Under the pieces are notes generated by a model. The model searched no databases. It was not told where the DNA came from and saw only the letters and a list, made by a program, of their open reading frames with translations. The translations under genes were made by a program, and so were the position numbers. Shown here piece by piece: positions 41,793 to 50,550 of a stretch of DNA of 64,000 bases (positions are counted from its first letter, which is position 1; every line of letters begins with the position of its first letter). This stretch comes from a bacterium (GTDB lineage: Bacteria; Chloroflexota; Anaerolineae; Caldilineales; Caldilineaceae): positions 124,001-188,000 of the forward strand of contig WGMT01000036.1 in NCBI GenBank assembly GCA_016124945.1, read 5' to 3'.

Positions 41793-42839
41793 TCATGATC
41801 CGATGTCGTGTCGTGCGTAAAATTCATCCATGATTACTGCTTTGCCGGTTTCGCTGCTTTCGATGGCGGCGAAGCAAAGACCCAGCGTGCGCAGGTGGTC
41901 GAGGCCACTACATTCGAGTTCGCTGCCAGTGCGCACATGACTGATGAACGAGGTGAGCAGGGCGTCGGTGTCGTCATAAAAAGCTTTGAAGTCGGGCAGG
42001 GCAATGTCGGTGAGCGCTTCGTCTTTGGTGCGGGCGTAGGCCAGGTCCTCGAAGAGTTGCCGCTGCACGATGACGCCGTCGGCGCAGTCGGTGCGCCATT
42101 GGAATTGCATCTGATTCCAGCCGCCCGTCCACGTGCCGATGTAGTTGACCTCCAACCCGCCTTCGAGGGTGAGCAGGCAACTTACGTTGGCATCGTGGCG
42201 ATACATGCTCCAGGACGGGTTCCATGTGCGGCAAGAGACCTTTTCCACTTCGCGGCCGTAGCAGTAGCGGATCAGATCGAGGTGGTGAATCGACTGTTCC
42301 AGCATCATGGGGTGCTGCATGGTGAGCGGGTATTTGTTGAGCCACGGCTGCATGCCGTCGCGGTTGCGCAGGTAGGCGAAGAGGCCGAAACCGGGCGCGC
42401 CCACTGTCTCCTGGCTGACCATCTCTTTGATCTTGCGGCTGACGGGCAGGTAGCGGAAGTTGAGGCCGACCATGAGCGGCAGGTTGGCATCTGCCGCCAT
42501 GCGCACGATCTCCACACCTTCGGCCATGTCCAGTGTCAGTGGCTTTTCGGAAAGAAGCGGCAGCCCCGCGCCGAAGACCAGCCGCGCCTGGTCCAAATGG
42601 CCGTCCGGCGGCGTCACCAAGAGGACGGCGTCGCTCTGTGTCTCAGCAAGCGCCATGGACAGCTCGGTGAAGATGGGCACACCGAGGTGCGACTCCTCAA
42701 ACAACGCCAGCCGCTCAGGACTCACGTCCACATAGCCGCTGGGGACGACGTCGGAACGTTTGTCCATCACCTCGCTCCACATACGTCCGCGGTTGCCCAG
42801 CCCGACGTGGAGGAGACGAAAGGGGGAATTCGTTGACAT
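41793..42839 (-). CDS. Gfo/Idh/MocA-family oxidoreductase
   Basis: 348 residues. N-terminal Rossmann: FRLLHVGLGNRGRMW (7-21), LLVTPPDGHLDQARL, and the signature LSEKPLTLD, whose EKP holds the cofactor-near lysine. The C-terminal domain has MMLEQSIHHLDLIRYCYG, with the catalytic His in EQSIHHLD, and GGLEVNYIGTWTGGW. The family oxidises or reduces sugars, inositols and amino-sugars with NAD(P). ATG 42839 with AAAGGAC upstream. It lies between the epimerase and an aminotransferase. Resembles the gene at 48314 in plan but is only distantly similar. Confidence 0.9.
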   Translation of the reverse strand: MSTNSPFRLLHVGLGNRGRMWSEVMDKRSDVVPSGYVDVSPERLALFEESHLGVPIFTELSMALAETQSDAVLLVTPPDGHLDQARLVFGAGLPLLSEKPLTLDMAEGVEIVRMAADANLPLMVGLNFRYLPVSRKIKEMVSQETVGAPGFGLFAYLRNRDGMQPWLNKYPLTMQHPMMLEQSIHHLDLIRYCYGREVEKVSCRTWNPSWSMYRHDANVSCLLTLEGGLEVNYIGTWTGGWNQMQFQWRTDCADGVIVQRQLFEDLAYARTKDEALTDIALPDFKAFYDDTDALLTSFISHVRTGSELECSGLDHLRTLGLCFAAIESSETGKAVIMDEFYARHDIGS

Positions 42840-42873
42840 GGATATTGTCCTTTGGAGGATTTACGATTTTCTT

Positions 42874-44058
42874 CTACGCCTTCACAGCCTTCTCCGCGAT
42901 AAACTTGCCCATCCGCGCCACTGCATCTTCGATCCGCGGCAGCGGTTGCAGGTAGCTGATGCGCAGGTATTTGCCGCTGGGATCGCCGAAGAGTTCGCCA
43001 GGGAAGATGAGCACGCCGGTGTGGCGCAACAATTCTTCGCAGAATTTTGGTGCGGCCATGCCGGTGTTGGTGACGTTGGTATAGATGTAAAACGCGCCGC
43101 CAGGATGGCCGTAGGTGAGGCCCATTTCGGTGAGCGCTTTCATGAGGAAAGTGCGGCGCTCGGCGTAGGCGGCGAGCATCTCGTTGACGGGATCCTGTGG
43201 ACCGGTGAGCGCGGCCAGCGCCGCAAACTGCGACGGCGTGCTGGTGTTGATGCTGAGCGTGTGGCGCGGCTCGGTGAGGGCGCGCACAAAGGGCGCGGGC
43301 GCGGCGATGTAGCCGACGCGCCAGCCGGTCATGGCGTAGGTTTTGCTAAAGCCGTTGAAGGTGATGGTGCGTTCCTTCATGCCCGGTAACGTGGCAATCG
43401 AGAGGTGTTCCGATCCTTCGTAGATGAGCTTGGCGTAGATCTCATCACTGAAGACAATGAGGTTGTGGCGTTCGGCCAGATCAGCGATCTCTTTGATCAC
43501 CGCGGGCGGGGTGACGGCGCCGGTTGGGTTGTTGGGCGTCACCAGCACGAGGATCTTGGTGCGTGGGGTGATGCGCGCCTCGATCTCTTTGGGCATGAGG
43601 GCGAAATCGTCCTCTTCGTAGGTGGGGACGGGTACGGGCACGCCGCCGCACAGGATCACGGCCGTGTCGTATGAGGTGAAGCGGGGTGAGGTGATGAGCA
43701 CTTCGTCGCCTGCTTCCACCAGCCCCAGCATACAGAGCATGATCGATTCCTGCACGCCCGCGGTGACAACGATTTCATCGGCGCTGTAGTCGAGTTTATA
43801 TTCCTCGCGCAGATGGGCCGCAATCGCCTGGCGCAGCGGCGGCATCCCTGTGGGCAGCGTATAGTGGTGCTGATTGTCGTCGATGGCCTTCTTGGCCGCC
43901 TCGACAATGTGGTGCGGCGTGTGGAAGTCGGGGTCCCCGCGCCCCAGCGCGATAACATCGGGGATCGTCGCCGCGATCTCCAGCATTTTGGTGCGGAAGC
44001 TCACGTCCTCTTCGTGGATGCGGGATGCGAGTTTAGAAAGTAATGGTGATGCAGACAT
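42874..44058 (-). CDS. PLP-dependent class I/II aminotransferase
   Basis: 394 residues, aspartate-aminotransferase fold I. Visible: DVIALGRGDPDFHTPHHI, PTGMPPLRQAIAAHL, the PLP-phosphate and ring region VTPNNPTGA and FSDEIYAKLIYEG, the Schiff-base lysine in NGFSKTYAMTGWRVGY, and the final PSGKYLRISYLQPL with the substrate-binding arginine. Enzymes of this group shift amino groups between amino acids and 2-oxo acids. ATG 44058 follows AAAGGA. It is a paralogue of the gene cut by the right edge. In this cluster it may remove nitrogen from amino acids released by the hydrolases. Confidence 0.92.
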   Translation of the reverse strand: MSASPLLSKLASRIHEEDVSFRTKMLEIAATIPDVIALGRGDPDFHTPHHIVEAAKKAIDDNQHHYTLPTGMPPLRQAIAAHLREEYKLDYSADEIVVTAGVQESIMLCMLGLVEAGDEVLITSPRFTSYDTAVILCGGVPVPVPTYEEDDFALMPKEIEARITPRTKILVLVTPNNPTGAVTPPAVIKEIADLAERHNLIVFSDEIYAKLIYEGSEHLSIATLPGMKERTITFNGFSKTYAMTGWRVGYIAAPAPFVRALTEPRHTLSINTSTPSQFAALAALTGPQDPVNEMLAAYAERRTFLMKALTEMGLTYGHPGGAFYIYTNVTNTGMAAPKFCEELLRHTGVLIFPGELFGDPSGKYLRISYLQPLPRIEDAVARMGKFIAEKAVKA

Positions 44059-44089
44059 TGGATTTGTCCTTTGGTGGCAGGAAAGTAGA

Positions 44090-44206
44090 GATAGTGCGTA
44101 GTGCGTAGTCCGTTGAGAAGCTTTCGCTACATTGGCAGCTTGGTCATCAAAGCCAAGCTAGTCAGACGCGATGATTTCGTCAACGGACTACGCACTACGC
44201 ACTATC
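44090..44206. repeat. GTGCGTA heptad cruciform, 27-bp arms
   Basis: Perfect arms 44090-44116 / 44180-44206 (GATAGTGCGTAGTGC and on). A centre of 63 bases contains AGCTTGG / CCAAGCT. The array ends three bases before the stop codon of the amidohydrolase. Confidence 0.9.
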
Positions 44207-44208
44207 TG

Positions 44209-45435
44209 CTATACCAGCCGTCGTCCTTCTTTAAACGTCATCGTCACCTGCGAGATGTCGTTGATGTCTTCGACCGGGTTGCCGTTGACGACGACGACGT
44301 CGGCCAGTTTGCCGGCTTCGAGGGTGCCGAGTTTCTTTTCGACACGGTTGATGCCGGCGGCCACCGCGGTGGCGCTGCGGATGGCGTCGTAGTTGTCCTT
44401 TTTAACGCCGAGTTTGACCATGAAGGCCATCTCCGGCGCGATGACATCGTGGCCGACGACAGGACTACCGGCGTCGGTGCCGAAGCCGATGACAACACCA
44501 GCGGCGGCAGCGTTGATCAACCCCTGATAGCGTTTGGGATCGGCGACGGCCTTCTGGCGTTCTTCGATCTTCCACTCAGGGATCATGTACTTACGCGCCA
44601 CCTCGGCCACACTCTGCATGACCAGCGGCGCAAAGGTGGTGACGATGGGAATCTTCTTATCGAGCAGAAGCTGGATCGTCTCGTCGGTCATGGAGCCGCC
44701 GTGTTCCACACAGTCGATGCCGAACTTGGCGACGCGGTTGATGCAGGCGTCGTAGGTGGCGTGGGCGGTGATGGGAATACCGTTGCGGTGCGATTCGTCG
44801 ATGACGGCGGCCAGTTCCTCGTCGGTGAATTCCAACGTGTCGTGGCAGGCCATAATCTTGATCAGATCGGCCCCGGCGCGCACCTGTTCGCGCACGGCGC
44901 GGCGCATTTCGTCTGCACCGCTGGCTTCACGACAGCACCAGTAGGTGTGGCCGCCGGTCTGGATGATGGCTTCGCCGGTGATGAAGAGCCGTGGGCCAGG
45001 GAAGATCCCCTGTTCGACGGCCTGTTTGGCGAAGATGTTCGACTTGTTCATGCCCAGGTCGCGCACGGTGGTGACACCGGAGCGCAGGCTGATGAGCATG
45101 TTCCCGGCGGACTTGTAGGCGCTGATCTCGGGTGCGTCGTCCATGGACTGGCGGGCCAGATCGTGGATACCGTCCCAGCCCAAGTGGGCGTGGCTGTTGA
45201 AGAGACCGGGCAGGATCGTGCCGCCGGTGGTCACCGCCGCGTCGGCACGCGATCCCAGGTCCGCGGCGCTGCCCACGGCTGTGATCTTGCCTTTCTCGAA
45301 CTCTACAAAGCCGTCCTCAATAATCTCATCGCCCACACAGGTGAGCACCCGTCCGCGTAGGATGGTGTGATCCTGGGGCAGATCGAAGAGCGGCTTGATG
45401 ACTTTCTGATAACGCCAGGCAGGTGGTTCGGGCAT
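44209..45435 (-). CDS. COG1228-type amidohydrolase
   Basis: 408 residues. Metal site: FNSHAHLGWDG (His82, His84), GADLIKIMACHDTLE, ITAHATYD, VEHGGSM, and GTDAGSP with the catalytic aspartate. Characteristic blocks GVTTVRDLGMNKSN, FPGPRLFITGEAIIQTGGH and the frequent DEMRRAVREQVRAGAD connect it with the enzymes at 12605, 53522 and 61043. Expected to hydrolyse an amide, a dipeptide such as Xaa-Pro, or a cyclic imide in the cytosol with one or two zinc ions. ATG 45435 after AAGGAG. Lies between an aminotransferase and a hydroxyacid dehydrogenase. Confidence 0.9.
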   Translation of the reverse strand: MPEPPAWRYQKVIKPLFDLPQDHTILRGRVLTCVGDEIIEDGFVEFEKGKITAVGSAADLGSRADAAVTTGGTILPGLFNSHAHLGWDGIHDLARQSMDDAPEISAYKSAGNMLISLRSGVTTVRDLGMNKSNIFAKQAVEQGIFPGPRLFITGEAIIQTGGHTYWCCREASGADEMRRAVREQVRAGADLIKIMACHDTLEFTDEELAAVIDESHRNGIPITAHATYDACINRVAKFGIDCVEHGGSMTDETIQLLLDKKIPIVTTFAPLVMQSVAEVARKYMIPEWKIEERQKAVADPKRYQGLINAAAAGVVIGFGTDAGSPVVGHDVIAPEMAFMVKLGVKKDNYDAIRSATAVAAGINRVEKKLGTLEAGKLADVVVVNGNPVEDINDISQVTMTFKEGRRLV

Positions 45436-45493
45436 GGGAATGTCTCCTTGTTTTGTGACTTGGGTGGGATTGGGTTGTTGACTTGTATAGCGT

Positions 45494-45603
45494 AGTGCGT
45501 AGTGCGTAGTGCGTTGAGCAAGTTGTCGCTCTATTGGTCTTCGTCTTCGCAAAAGCGTCTCCAATAAGGCGAAACGCACTCAACGGACTACGCACTACGC
45601 ACT
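45494..45603. repeat. GTGCGTA heptad cruciform, 25-bp arms
   Basis: Arms 45494-45518 / 45579-45603 with one mismatch; inner imperfect pair CGCTCTATTGG / CCAATAAGGCG. Starts two bases from the TAA of the dehydrogenase downstream in the list. Confidence 0.88.
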
Positions 45604-45604
45604 G

Positions 45605-46570
45605 TTAAACACGATCCGCCCCCGATACCCGTTCAAGACTCTCCACCAGCTCCGCCGCAATCGTCACCCACGCTTCGGTGATCGGCGCGCCGGCAACGTG
45701 CGGCGTGAGCAGGATCTTGTCTTCGGGCAGGCTGAAGAACGGATGATCGGCGGGCAGCGGCTCGTAGCGGAAGACGTCGAGACCGGCCCCTGCGATCTGT
45801 CCACTTTGCAGGGCGGCGAGGAGGGCGTCTTCGTCGACGAGACGGCCGCGGGCGGTGTTGACCAGGTAGGCCGTTGGCTTCATCAACGCCAGTTCACGCG
45901 CACCGAAGTGATTGTCATTGCCGTCTGGGCCTTCCTGAAAGCGATGGCTGAGGCTGACGAAGTCGCTTTCGGCCAGTAGATCGTCGAGTTCGCGCCACTG
46001 GACGCCGTAGCGTGCCTCGGCCTCAGGATCAAGTTGGTTGCGCTGTGTGTAAAGTACTTTCATGCCGAAGGCATTTAACCGTTCGGCAATCGCTTTGCCG
46101 ATAATACCCAGCCCCACGATGCCCACCGTCTTGCGGTAGAGCGTGCCGAAGTCATCGATGCCGATCCAGTTGTAGGTGTACTTGCGCTGATCGGTGAGGA
46201 TCGGTTCGCTGCGGTCGGGCAACCATTCCTGGGCGCGTGTCTTGCGGGCCACAGAGACGATCTGTCGGCTGAGCATCATGATCAGCAGCACGGCATGTTC
46301 GGCCACGCCCACCAGCGCCGTGTTGGGCAGATCGACTACGTCCACCGCAGTTGCGGCGACCTGAGCCTTGCCCGTATCGATGCGCGCCACCAGCCGCAAG
46401 GACGTCCCCGCGGCGGAGAGCATGGCGGCGTCGACGTCCACGTTTTCGGTCAAAATGGCCGCCGCGCCAGACGGTGAATCGGTCAACGACCAGCCGGCAG
46501 GCAACGCCACACGGATCGCTTCGATCTGTTCAGCGCGGATATTGGGATCAGCGAGAAAAATAGATGTCAT
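45605..46570 (-). CDS. D-2-hydroxyacid dehydrogenase (phosphoglycerate-dehydrogenase-like)
   Basis: 321 residues. Rossmann motif VGIVGLGIIGKAIAERLNAF, with FGMKVLYTQRN after; the catalytic triad is Arg in NTARGRLVDEDAL, Glu in the loop about 30 residues further, and His in LLTPHVAGAP. The N-terminal 90 residues form the flavodoxin-like catalytic lid (MTSIFLADPNIRAEQIE). Family members reduce 2-oxo acids to D-hydroxyacids or oxidise 3-phosphoglycerate, glycerate or erythronate phosphate. ATG 46570 has AGGAGG ahead. Between an amidohydrolase and a putative glycoside hydrolase. Confidence 0.9.
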   Translation of the reverse strand: MTSIFLADPNIRAEQIEAIRVALPAGWSLTDSPSGAAAILTENVDVDAAMLSAAGTSLRLVARIDTGKAQVAATAVDVVDLPNTALVGVAEHAVLLIMMLSRQIVSVARKTRAQEWLPDRSEPILTDQRKYTYNWIGIDDFGTLYRKTVGIVGLGIIGKAIAERLNAFGMKVLYTQRNQLDPEAEARYGVQWRELDDLLAESDFVSLSHRFQEGPDGNDNHFGARELALMKPTAYLVNTARGRLVDEDALLAALQSGQIAGAGLDVFRYEPLPADHPFFSLPEDKILLTPHVAGAPITEAWVTIAAELVESLERVSGADRV

Positions 46571-46610
46571 GTGCCTCCTAGACAATGGTACGGTGATGGG
46601 CGACAGAGCA

Positions 46611-46737
46611 GAGATTGAACACAGATTTCGCAGATTCACACAGATTTTTCTTTTGTTTTCTGAATCCTGTGAATCCTGCAAATCCGTGTCCAAATCTTCT
46701 GCATCTGAGTAAATCTGTGCAATCTGTGTTCAATCTC
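46611..46737. repeat. Inverted repeat, AACACAGATT family
   Basis: Perfect 17-bp arms 46611-46627 / 46721-46737, filled with CAGATTTTT and GAATCC-type words. Same family as 260 and 41620. Confidence 0.85.
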
Positions 46738-46745
46738 TGGCTACT

Positions 46746-48167
46746 CTACTTCAATCCAAGTTCAGTTAGCGCCTTGGCCGCGCCATCCAGGTTGGTCAAC
46801 TTCATACTGGCGTAGTTGGGCGAGAAGATGACGCCTTTGCCGCCGGCGCGATAGGTCGCCAGGACGCTGCGGTAGACGATGTCGGGCGTACAGACTGCCT
46901 GGTCTGCGCGGGTACGCGGCGCATCGACGCCCAATCCCATGTAAACGGGGACCTTGCCCTTGACGCCGCGGATGGTGTCCACACACTGGCCGTAGACGTA
47001 GGTATCGGGGTCCATGCCGGCCTGCACCAGTTCGTCCCAAGGGGCTTCGTTGAGGCCGAGAAGTTTGTACATCAGCGGCGTCAGTTCCTGGGGCGTCAAA
47101 TCGCGGAAGATCGACTTGTGCAGATCGGCCTGTTCTTTGTTGTAGACCAGCCCAGACTGGTGTTGGTAGGTGATGGGCTTCACCCAGTCGGCGTAGCGGG
47201 TCTGTTCTTCCCACGGCCATTGAGCCTTGCGGAAGAGGTTGAAGTGGTTGCGGTTCCACACGTTGAGGCCGAATTCCAGGTTGGCGTTGGCCCATTTGAC
47301 CATGCCGTAGAGTTCGCGATCCAGGTCTTTGTTGCGTTCGAGCCAGAACTTTTCCCAGATCAGGATTTCGGGATTGGCGAAGAGGACGCGGATGAACTCG
47401 ATCAGGGAGCCGTCCACGAATTCGCCGCCTGCCTGCGCCTTCTGAAAATATTCCCACACCTCGAGGAAGGCTTTGCGGCACGCTTCGGGATCAATGCCCC
47501 GTTCCATGGCCTGGCGACGGCAGTGTTCACAGAAACAGCCGGGCGCCTGCCCAGACACCATCTGATCCAGCGGACTGCGCCGTTCGTTGCACCACATGAA
47601 GCCGTCAATGGCATAGGAGCGGCAGTGATCTTCCACCATGGACTGCCACCAGCGGCGGTATTCAGGGTTGTTGGTACACGGTTCCGCGCCGTGACGTCCG
47701 TAGAGATCGACTTCCAGGTATTGGGGCAGGTTGGGAATGTCCACATTGTTCACCGAACCGTGGCCGGCGTACTTAAAGATCGGCTCCATCAGTTCCGGCA
47801 TCACTTTCATCCCCCGCGCCTTGGCGGCAGGGATCACCATTTCGAGGATGTCGGCGTCGCCGATCTCTTTGTCTTTGGCGCGGAAGTGGCGCGGCTTGAT
47901 GGCGGTGTGGGCGTAGAATTCCTCGTGGGGCTGGATGTAGGCGCCGCCCTTCATCGTCAGCGGTTCAGGCACGCCATGATCCGGCCAGCCGTCCAAGTTG
48001 TACGAAATGCTGCGCCCCGCCTTGAGGCCCAGCCACGAAACCGTGCCGATCATAAGGACGTTAACGCCTACTCGATCCTGTAGCGTCTCCAACACAGCAT
48101 CCACGCCCTCGTCGATGAAGCTGATGGGGCTGATCTGGATGCCGACGAATTTGCGATCTGTGGTCAT
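46746..48167 (-). CDS. Putative TIM-barrel glycoside hydrolase (GHL6-like)
   Basis: 473 residues. The N-terminus FVGIQISPISFIDEG and FKYAGHGSVNNVD suit a TIM barrel; RSYAIDGFMWCNERRSPLDQ may carry an acidic catalytic residue (Glu195). The cluster GCFCEHC (Cys211, Cys213, Cys216) is the mark of the hypothetical glycosyl hydrolase 6 group, where CFC-x2-C is usually a structural zinc site. VDLYGRHGAEPCTNNPEYRR also matches that group's flanks. No signal peptide, so it acts inside the cell on an imported oligomer. Activity unproven; neighbours (two oxidoreductases, lyase, epimerase) favour a sugar or sugar-acid substrate. Confidence 0.6.
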   Translation of the reverse strand: MTTDRKFVGIQISPISFIDEGVDAVLETLQDRVGVNVLMIGTVSWLGLKAGRSISYNLDGWPDHGVPEPLTMKGGAYIQPHEEFYAHTAIKPRHFRAKDKEIGDADILEMVIPAAKARGMKVMPELMEPIFKYAGHGSVNNVDIPNLPQYLEVDLYGRHGAEPCTNNPEYRRWWQSMVEDHCRSYAIDGFMWCNERRSPLDQMVSGQAPGCFCEHCRRQAMERGIDPEACRKAFLEVWEYFQKAQAGGEFVDGSLIEFIRVLFANPEILIWEKFWLERNKDLDRELYGMVKWANANLEFGLNVWNRNHFNLFRKAQWPWEEQTRYADWVKPITYQHQSGLVYNKEQADLHKSIFRDLTPQELTPLMYKLLGLNEAPWDELVQAGMDPDTYVYGQCVDTIRGVKGKVPVYMGLGVDAPRTRADQAVCTPDIVYRSVLATYRAGGKGVIFSPNYASMKLTNLDGAAKALTELGLK

Positions 48168-48209
48168 AGGAATTGTCCGTTTATGGGTGGATTGGATGAT
48201 TGTTTGTAA

Positions 48210-48320
48210 TGCGTAGTGCGTAGTCCGTCGAGTGACATTCGGTTTGATTGGTGCACACCATCGAGGACGAGACCGGCCACAAATGTCCTGTCAACGTCTC
48301 GACGGACTACGCACTACGCA
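48210..48320. repeat. GTGCGTA heptad cruciform, 23-bp arms
   Basis: Perfect arms 48210-48232 / 48298-48320. The TAG stop and the two preceding codons of the minus-strand gene starting at 49318 are in the right arm. Confidence 0.9.
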
Positions 48321-49318
48321 CTACCCATTTTTACGACTTTCCCGCTCTCGGCGGCTTCGTATATCGCCAGACAGATCTCCAATGCGCGTAGCCCGTCTTC
48401 CCCTGTGATCACCGGTTCGGTGTCTTGCTCGATGGCGGCGGCGAAGGCGGCGGCCTGACGGGCGAAGTTGTAGTGCGGACCCAACGCCGTGTCGGCGCTG
48501 TGGGTTTCCAGGCGGATCATGACGCCGTCGTTGCTCAGTTCGGCGAAGGAGCGCGTACGCAGTCGCGCCAGGCTGCGGGTGCCGTAGATTTCGGTGTCCC
48601 AGTGGGCGGGCTGGGCGCGGTAGACGGGCGCGCACGCGATCAAAGACGCCGCCGCGCCGTTGTCGAAGGTGAGCAAAGCGGCAATGCTGGCTTCCACTTC
48701 GGTGTCATCGCCCAGTCCGCGCGCCTGAGCGCTGACGGAAACAACTTCGCCGCCAAGCAGCCAGCGCAGCCTGTCCACGCCGTGGATGGCGCTGTACATG
48801 AGCACGCCGCCGCCGGCCAGTTCCTTGCTTTCGATCCACCGTGGCAGGTGACGTCCGCGCTGGCCGTTCATTGTCTCCCGCGCCATCATGGGTTGGCCGA
48901 CGCGACCGGTGACGATCCACTCGTGGACGGCCTGTACTTCATCGCGGAAGCGGTGGACGAAGCTGGTGGTCAGTTTGACTTTGGCAGCGCGGCACAGGTC
49001 AACAATGCGCCGGGCGTCGCTCAAGGTGGTGGCGATGGGTTTTTCCATCAACACATGGACACCCTGCTGCGCCGCCGCCTCGGTCGGTTCCACGTGCATG
49101 CTGTGGGGCAGACAGCAGACAAGCACGTCAATGTCCAGGTCAAAGAGCCGTCGCCAGTCGTCCACGGCGGCAGCCCCAAAGCGCCCGGCCAGCGCCTCGG
49201 CCCTTGGCAACACCAGATCGGCAATGCCCACCACCTTTGTCGATTCCACATGGCCGAAGCCCATGGCGTGCCGTTCGCCTGCCTGTCCTGCGCCGATGAT
49301 GCCGATGTTGAGGGGCAT
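48314..49318 (-). CDS. Gfo/Idh/MocA-family oxidoreductase
   Basis: 334 residues. LNIGIIGAGQAGERHAMGFG is the N-terminal dinucleotide site and VLMEKPIATTLSDARRI carries the EKP lysine; the C-terminal domain shows GVLMYSAIHGVDRLRWLLGG with the likely catalytic His, and DNGAAASLIACAPVY. Family members act on sugars and cyclitols with NAD(P). ATG 49318 follows AAGGA. It is the first gene of the run that ends with the DHDPS-like and SDR genes. The C-terminal GSA and stop come from the heptad repeat. Confidence 0.9.
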   Translation of the reverse strand: MPLNIGIIGAGQAGERHAMGFGHVESTKVVGIADLVLPRAEALAGRFGAAAVDDWRRLFDLDIDVLVCCLPHSMHVEPTEAAAQQGVHVLMEKPIATTLSDARRIVDLCRAAKVKLTTSFVHRFRDEVQAVHEWIVTGRVGQPMMARETMNGQRGRHLPRWIESKELAGGGVLMYSAIHGVDRLRWLLGGEVVSVSAQARGLGDDTEVEASIAALLTFDNGAAASLIACAPVYRAQPAHWDTEIYGTRSLARLRTRSFAELSNDGVMIRLETHSADTALGPHYNFARQAAAFAAAIEQDTEPVITGEDGLRALEICLAIYEAAESGKVVKMGSA

Positions 49319-49347
49319 AGAAATATCCTTTTTATCTGTTTTGTCCG

Positions 49348-49510
49348 TGATCCGTGATCCGTGATCCGTGATCCGTGATCCGTGATCCGTGATCCGTGAT
49401 CCGTGATCCGTAAGTGATTGTCTCTTGGCTCCTGCATACCGACAACTCGCCAATCAAGCGACAACTTGCTTAACCCACGAATCACGGATCACGAATCACG
49501 AATCACATTC
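49348..49510. repeat. TGATCCG heptads facing TGATTCG heptads
   Basis: Nine perfect consecutive copies of TGATCCG (49348-49410), then after 65 bases four copies of the complement of TGATTCG/TGATCCG (49479-49507). Lies upstream of a start codon and at the end of the next gene. Confidence 0.95.
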
Positions 49511-50405
49511 AATTCACTCTCATCCGCGGATCCAACGCCACCCGCAGCCCATCCCCCATCAAGTTGCTCGCCATCACCACGCTGAGGATGGCGAGGCCGG
49601 GGAAGGTGGAGACCCACCACGCTTTTTCAATGAGATCACGGCCGTCTGCCGTCATCAGGCCCCACTCGGGGGTGGGCGGCTGCGCGCCCAGGCCCAGGAA
49701 GCTCAGGCCCGACCCCACGAGGATGGCGTTCCCCACCTGCAACGTGGAAAGGACGATCAACGGCGCGGCGGCGTTGGGCAAAATATGGAAGAACAAAATC
49801 CGCGCCGTCGATGCACCGATCACCCGTGCCGAGTCGACGTACAACAGTTGCCGAATGGAAAGGACACTGCCGCGCGCCAGCCGGGCATACTGTGGAATGG
49901 TGGAAACGCCCACGGCAAGCATCACATTCTGGATGCTCGACCCCAACGAGGCGATGACAACCAACGCCAGCAGCATACCGGGGAAGGCAAGCAGCGCGTC
50001 CACAAAGCGCATGATCAACGTGTCCACCCAGCCACCGTAAAAGCCGGCCAGCATGCCCAGGAAGGTACCGATGAAAAGCCCCAACGAGACGCTGATCACC
50101 CCCAGCATAAGGGAGACGCGCGCCCCAAAGAGGACGCGGCTGAAGACGTCACGGCCGAGCTTGTCGGTGCCGAACCAAAAGTCTGCCGACGGCGCCTGTC
50201 GCGCCCGATCCACCGTCAACAGTGGATCATGGGGCGCAACCTGCTCGGCAAAGACGGCCAGCAAAATCCACATCAACAACAGCGCCACCCCCAACAGCGC
50301 GCCCCGATTGCGAGCAAACAACACGACGCGCCGCCGCAACCCTTCCCAGAAAGGATTAGCGGACGTGTCGAAGCGAGTTGAGGGAGTGAGTTCAGTGGTG
50401 GTCAT
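49509..50405 (-). CDS. Oligopeptide-type ABC permease, DppC-like (set 2)
   Basis: 298 residues. After a 35-residue cytosolic N-terminus comes LLGVALLLMWILLAVFAEQV, then FGTDKLGRDVFSRVLFGA, the docking loop YVDSARVIGASTARILFFHI, and GLGAQPPTPEWGLM; six membrane segments overall. Pairs with the DppB-like protein at 50551. Similar to the DppC proteins of sets 1 and 3 (all share QPPTPEWG or a one-residue variant), yet different enough to be separate paralogues. No ATPase gene follows. Confidence 0.92.
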   Translation of the reverse strand: MTTTELTPSTRFDTSANPFWEGLRRRVVLFARNRGALLGVALLLMWILLAVFAEQVAPHDPLLTVDRARQAPSADFWFGTDKLGRDVFSRVLFGARVSLMLGVISVSLGLFIGTFLGMLAGFYGGWVDTLIMRFVDALLAFPGMLLALVVIASLGSSIQNVMLAVGVSTIPQYARLARGSVLSIRQLLYVDSARVIGASTARILFFHILPNAAAPLIVLSTLQVGNAILVGSGLSFLGLGAQPPTPEWGLMTADGRDLIEKAWWVSTFPGLAILSVVMASNLMGDGLRVALDPRMRVN

Positions 50406-50413
50406 GGCAGAAC

Positions 50414-50550
50414 CTCAGAGAGACGACCGACGACGGACGACGGGTGACTCGAAAAGTCGGTGATGTGCTTGTGATTCGTCGCTGGTGATCCACAACAGAC
50501 ATGTCGATTATCAGGACCAACTCGTGAGTACAGTCGTCCGTCGTCCGTCG
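50414..50550. repeat. CGACGAC heptad cruciform
   Basis: GACGACCGACGACGGACGAC at 50422-50441 and GTCGTCCGTCGTCCGTCGTC at 50533-50552 pair with one mismatch. It fills the gap between the two permease genes; the dppB stop is in the second arm. Confidence 0.75.

Noticed and set aside
41426-41827. Small KAQRTQR- and LRSLRLCGE-like open frames
   Set aside because: They fall entirely in the inverted-repeat element and the end of a neighbouring gene; the same words recur at other spacers in other frames.
41808-42836. 342-residue open frame on the plus strand
   Set aside because: Exact shadow of the Gfo/Idh/MocA gene, caused by GC-rich codons; no motif and no ribosome site.
44101-45360. 419-residue plus-strand open frame
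   Set aside because: Antisense to the amidohydrolase at 44209, which has all metal ligands; the shadow contains Val/Gly/Asp-rich low-information sequence.
47118-48083. 321-residue plus-strand open frame
   Set aside because: Antisense of the putative glycoside hydrolase; rich in His and Phe without family motifs.
49348-49510. CRISPR array
   Set aside because: Units are 7 bases with no spacers between and no cas gene; tandem heptads, not a CRISPR.
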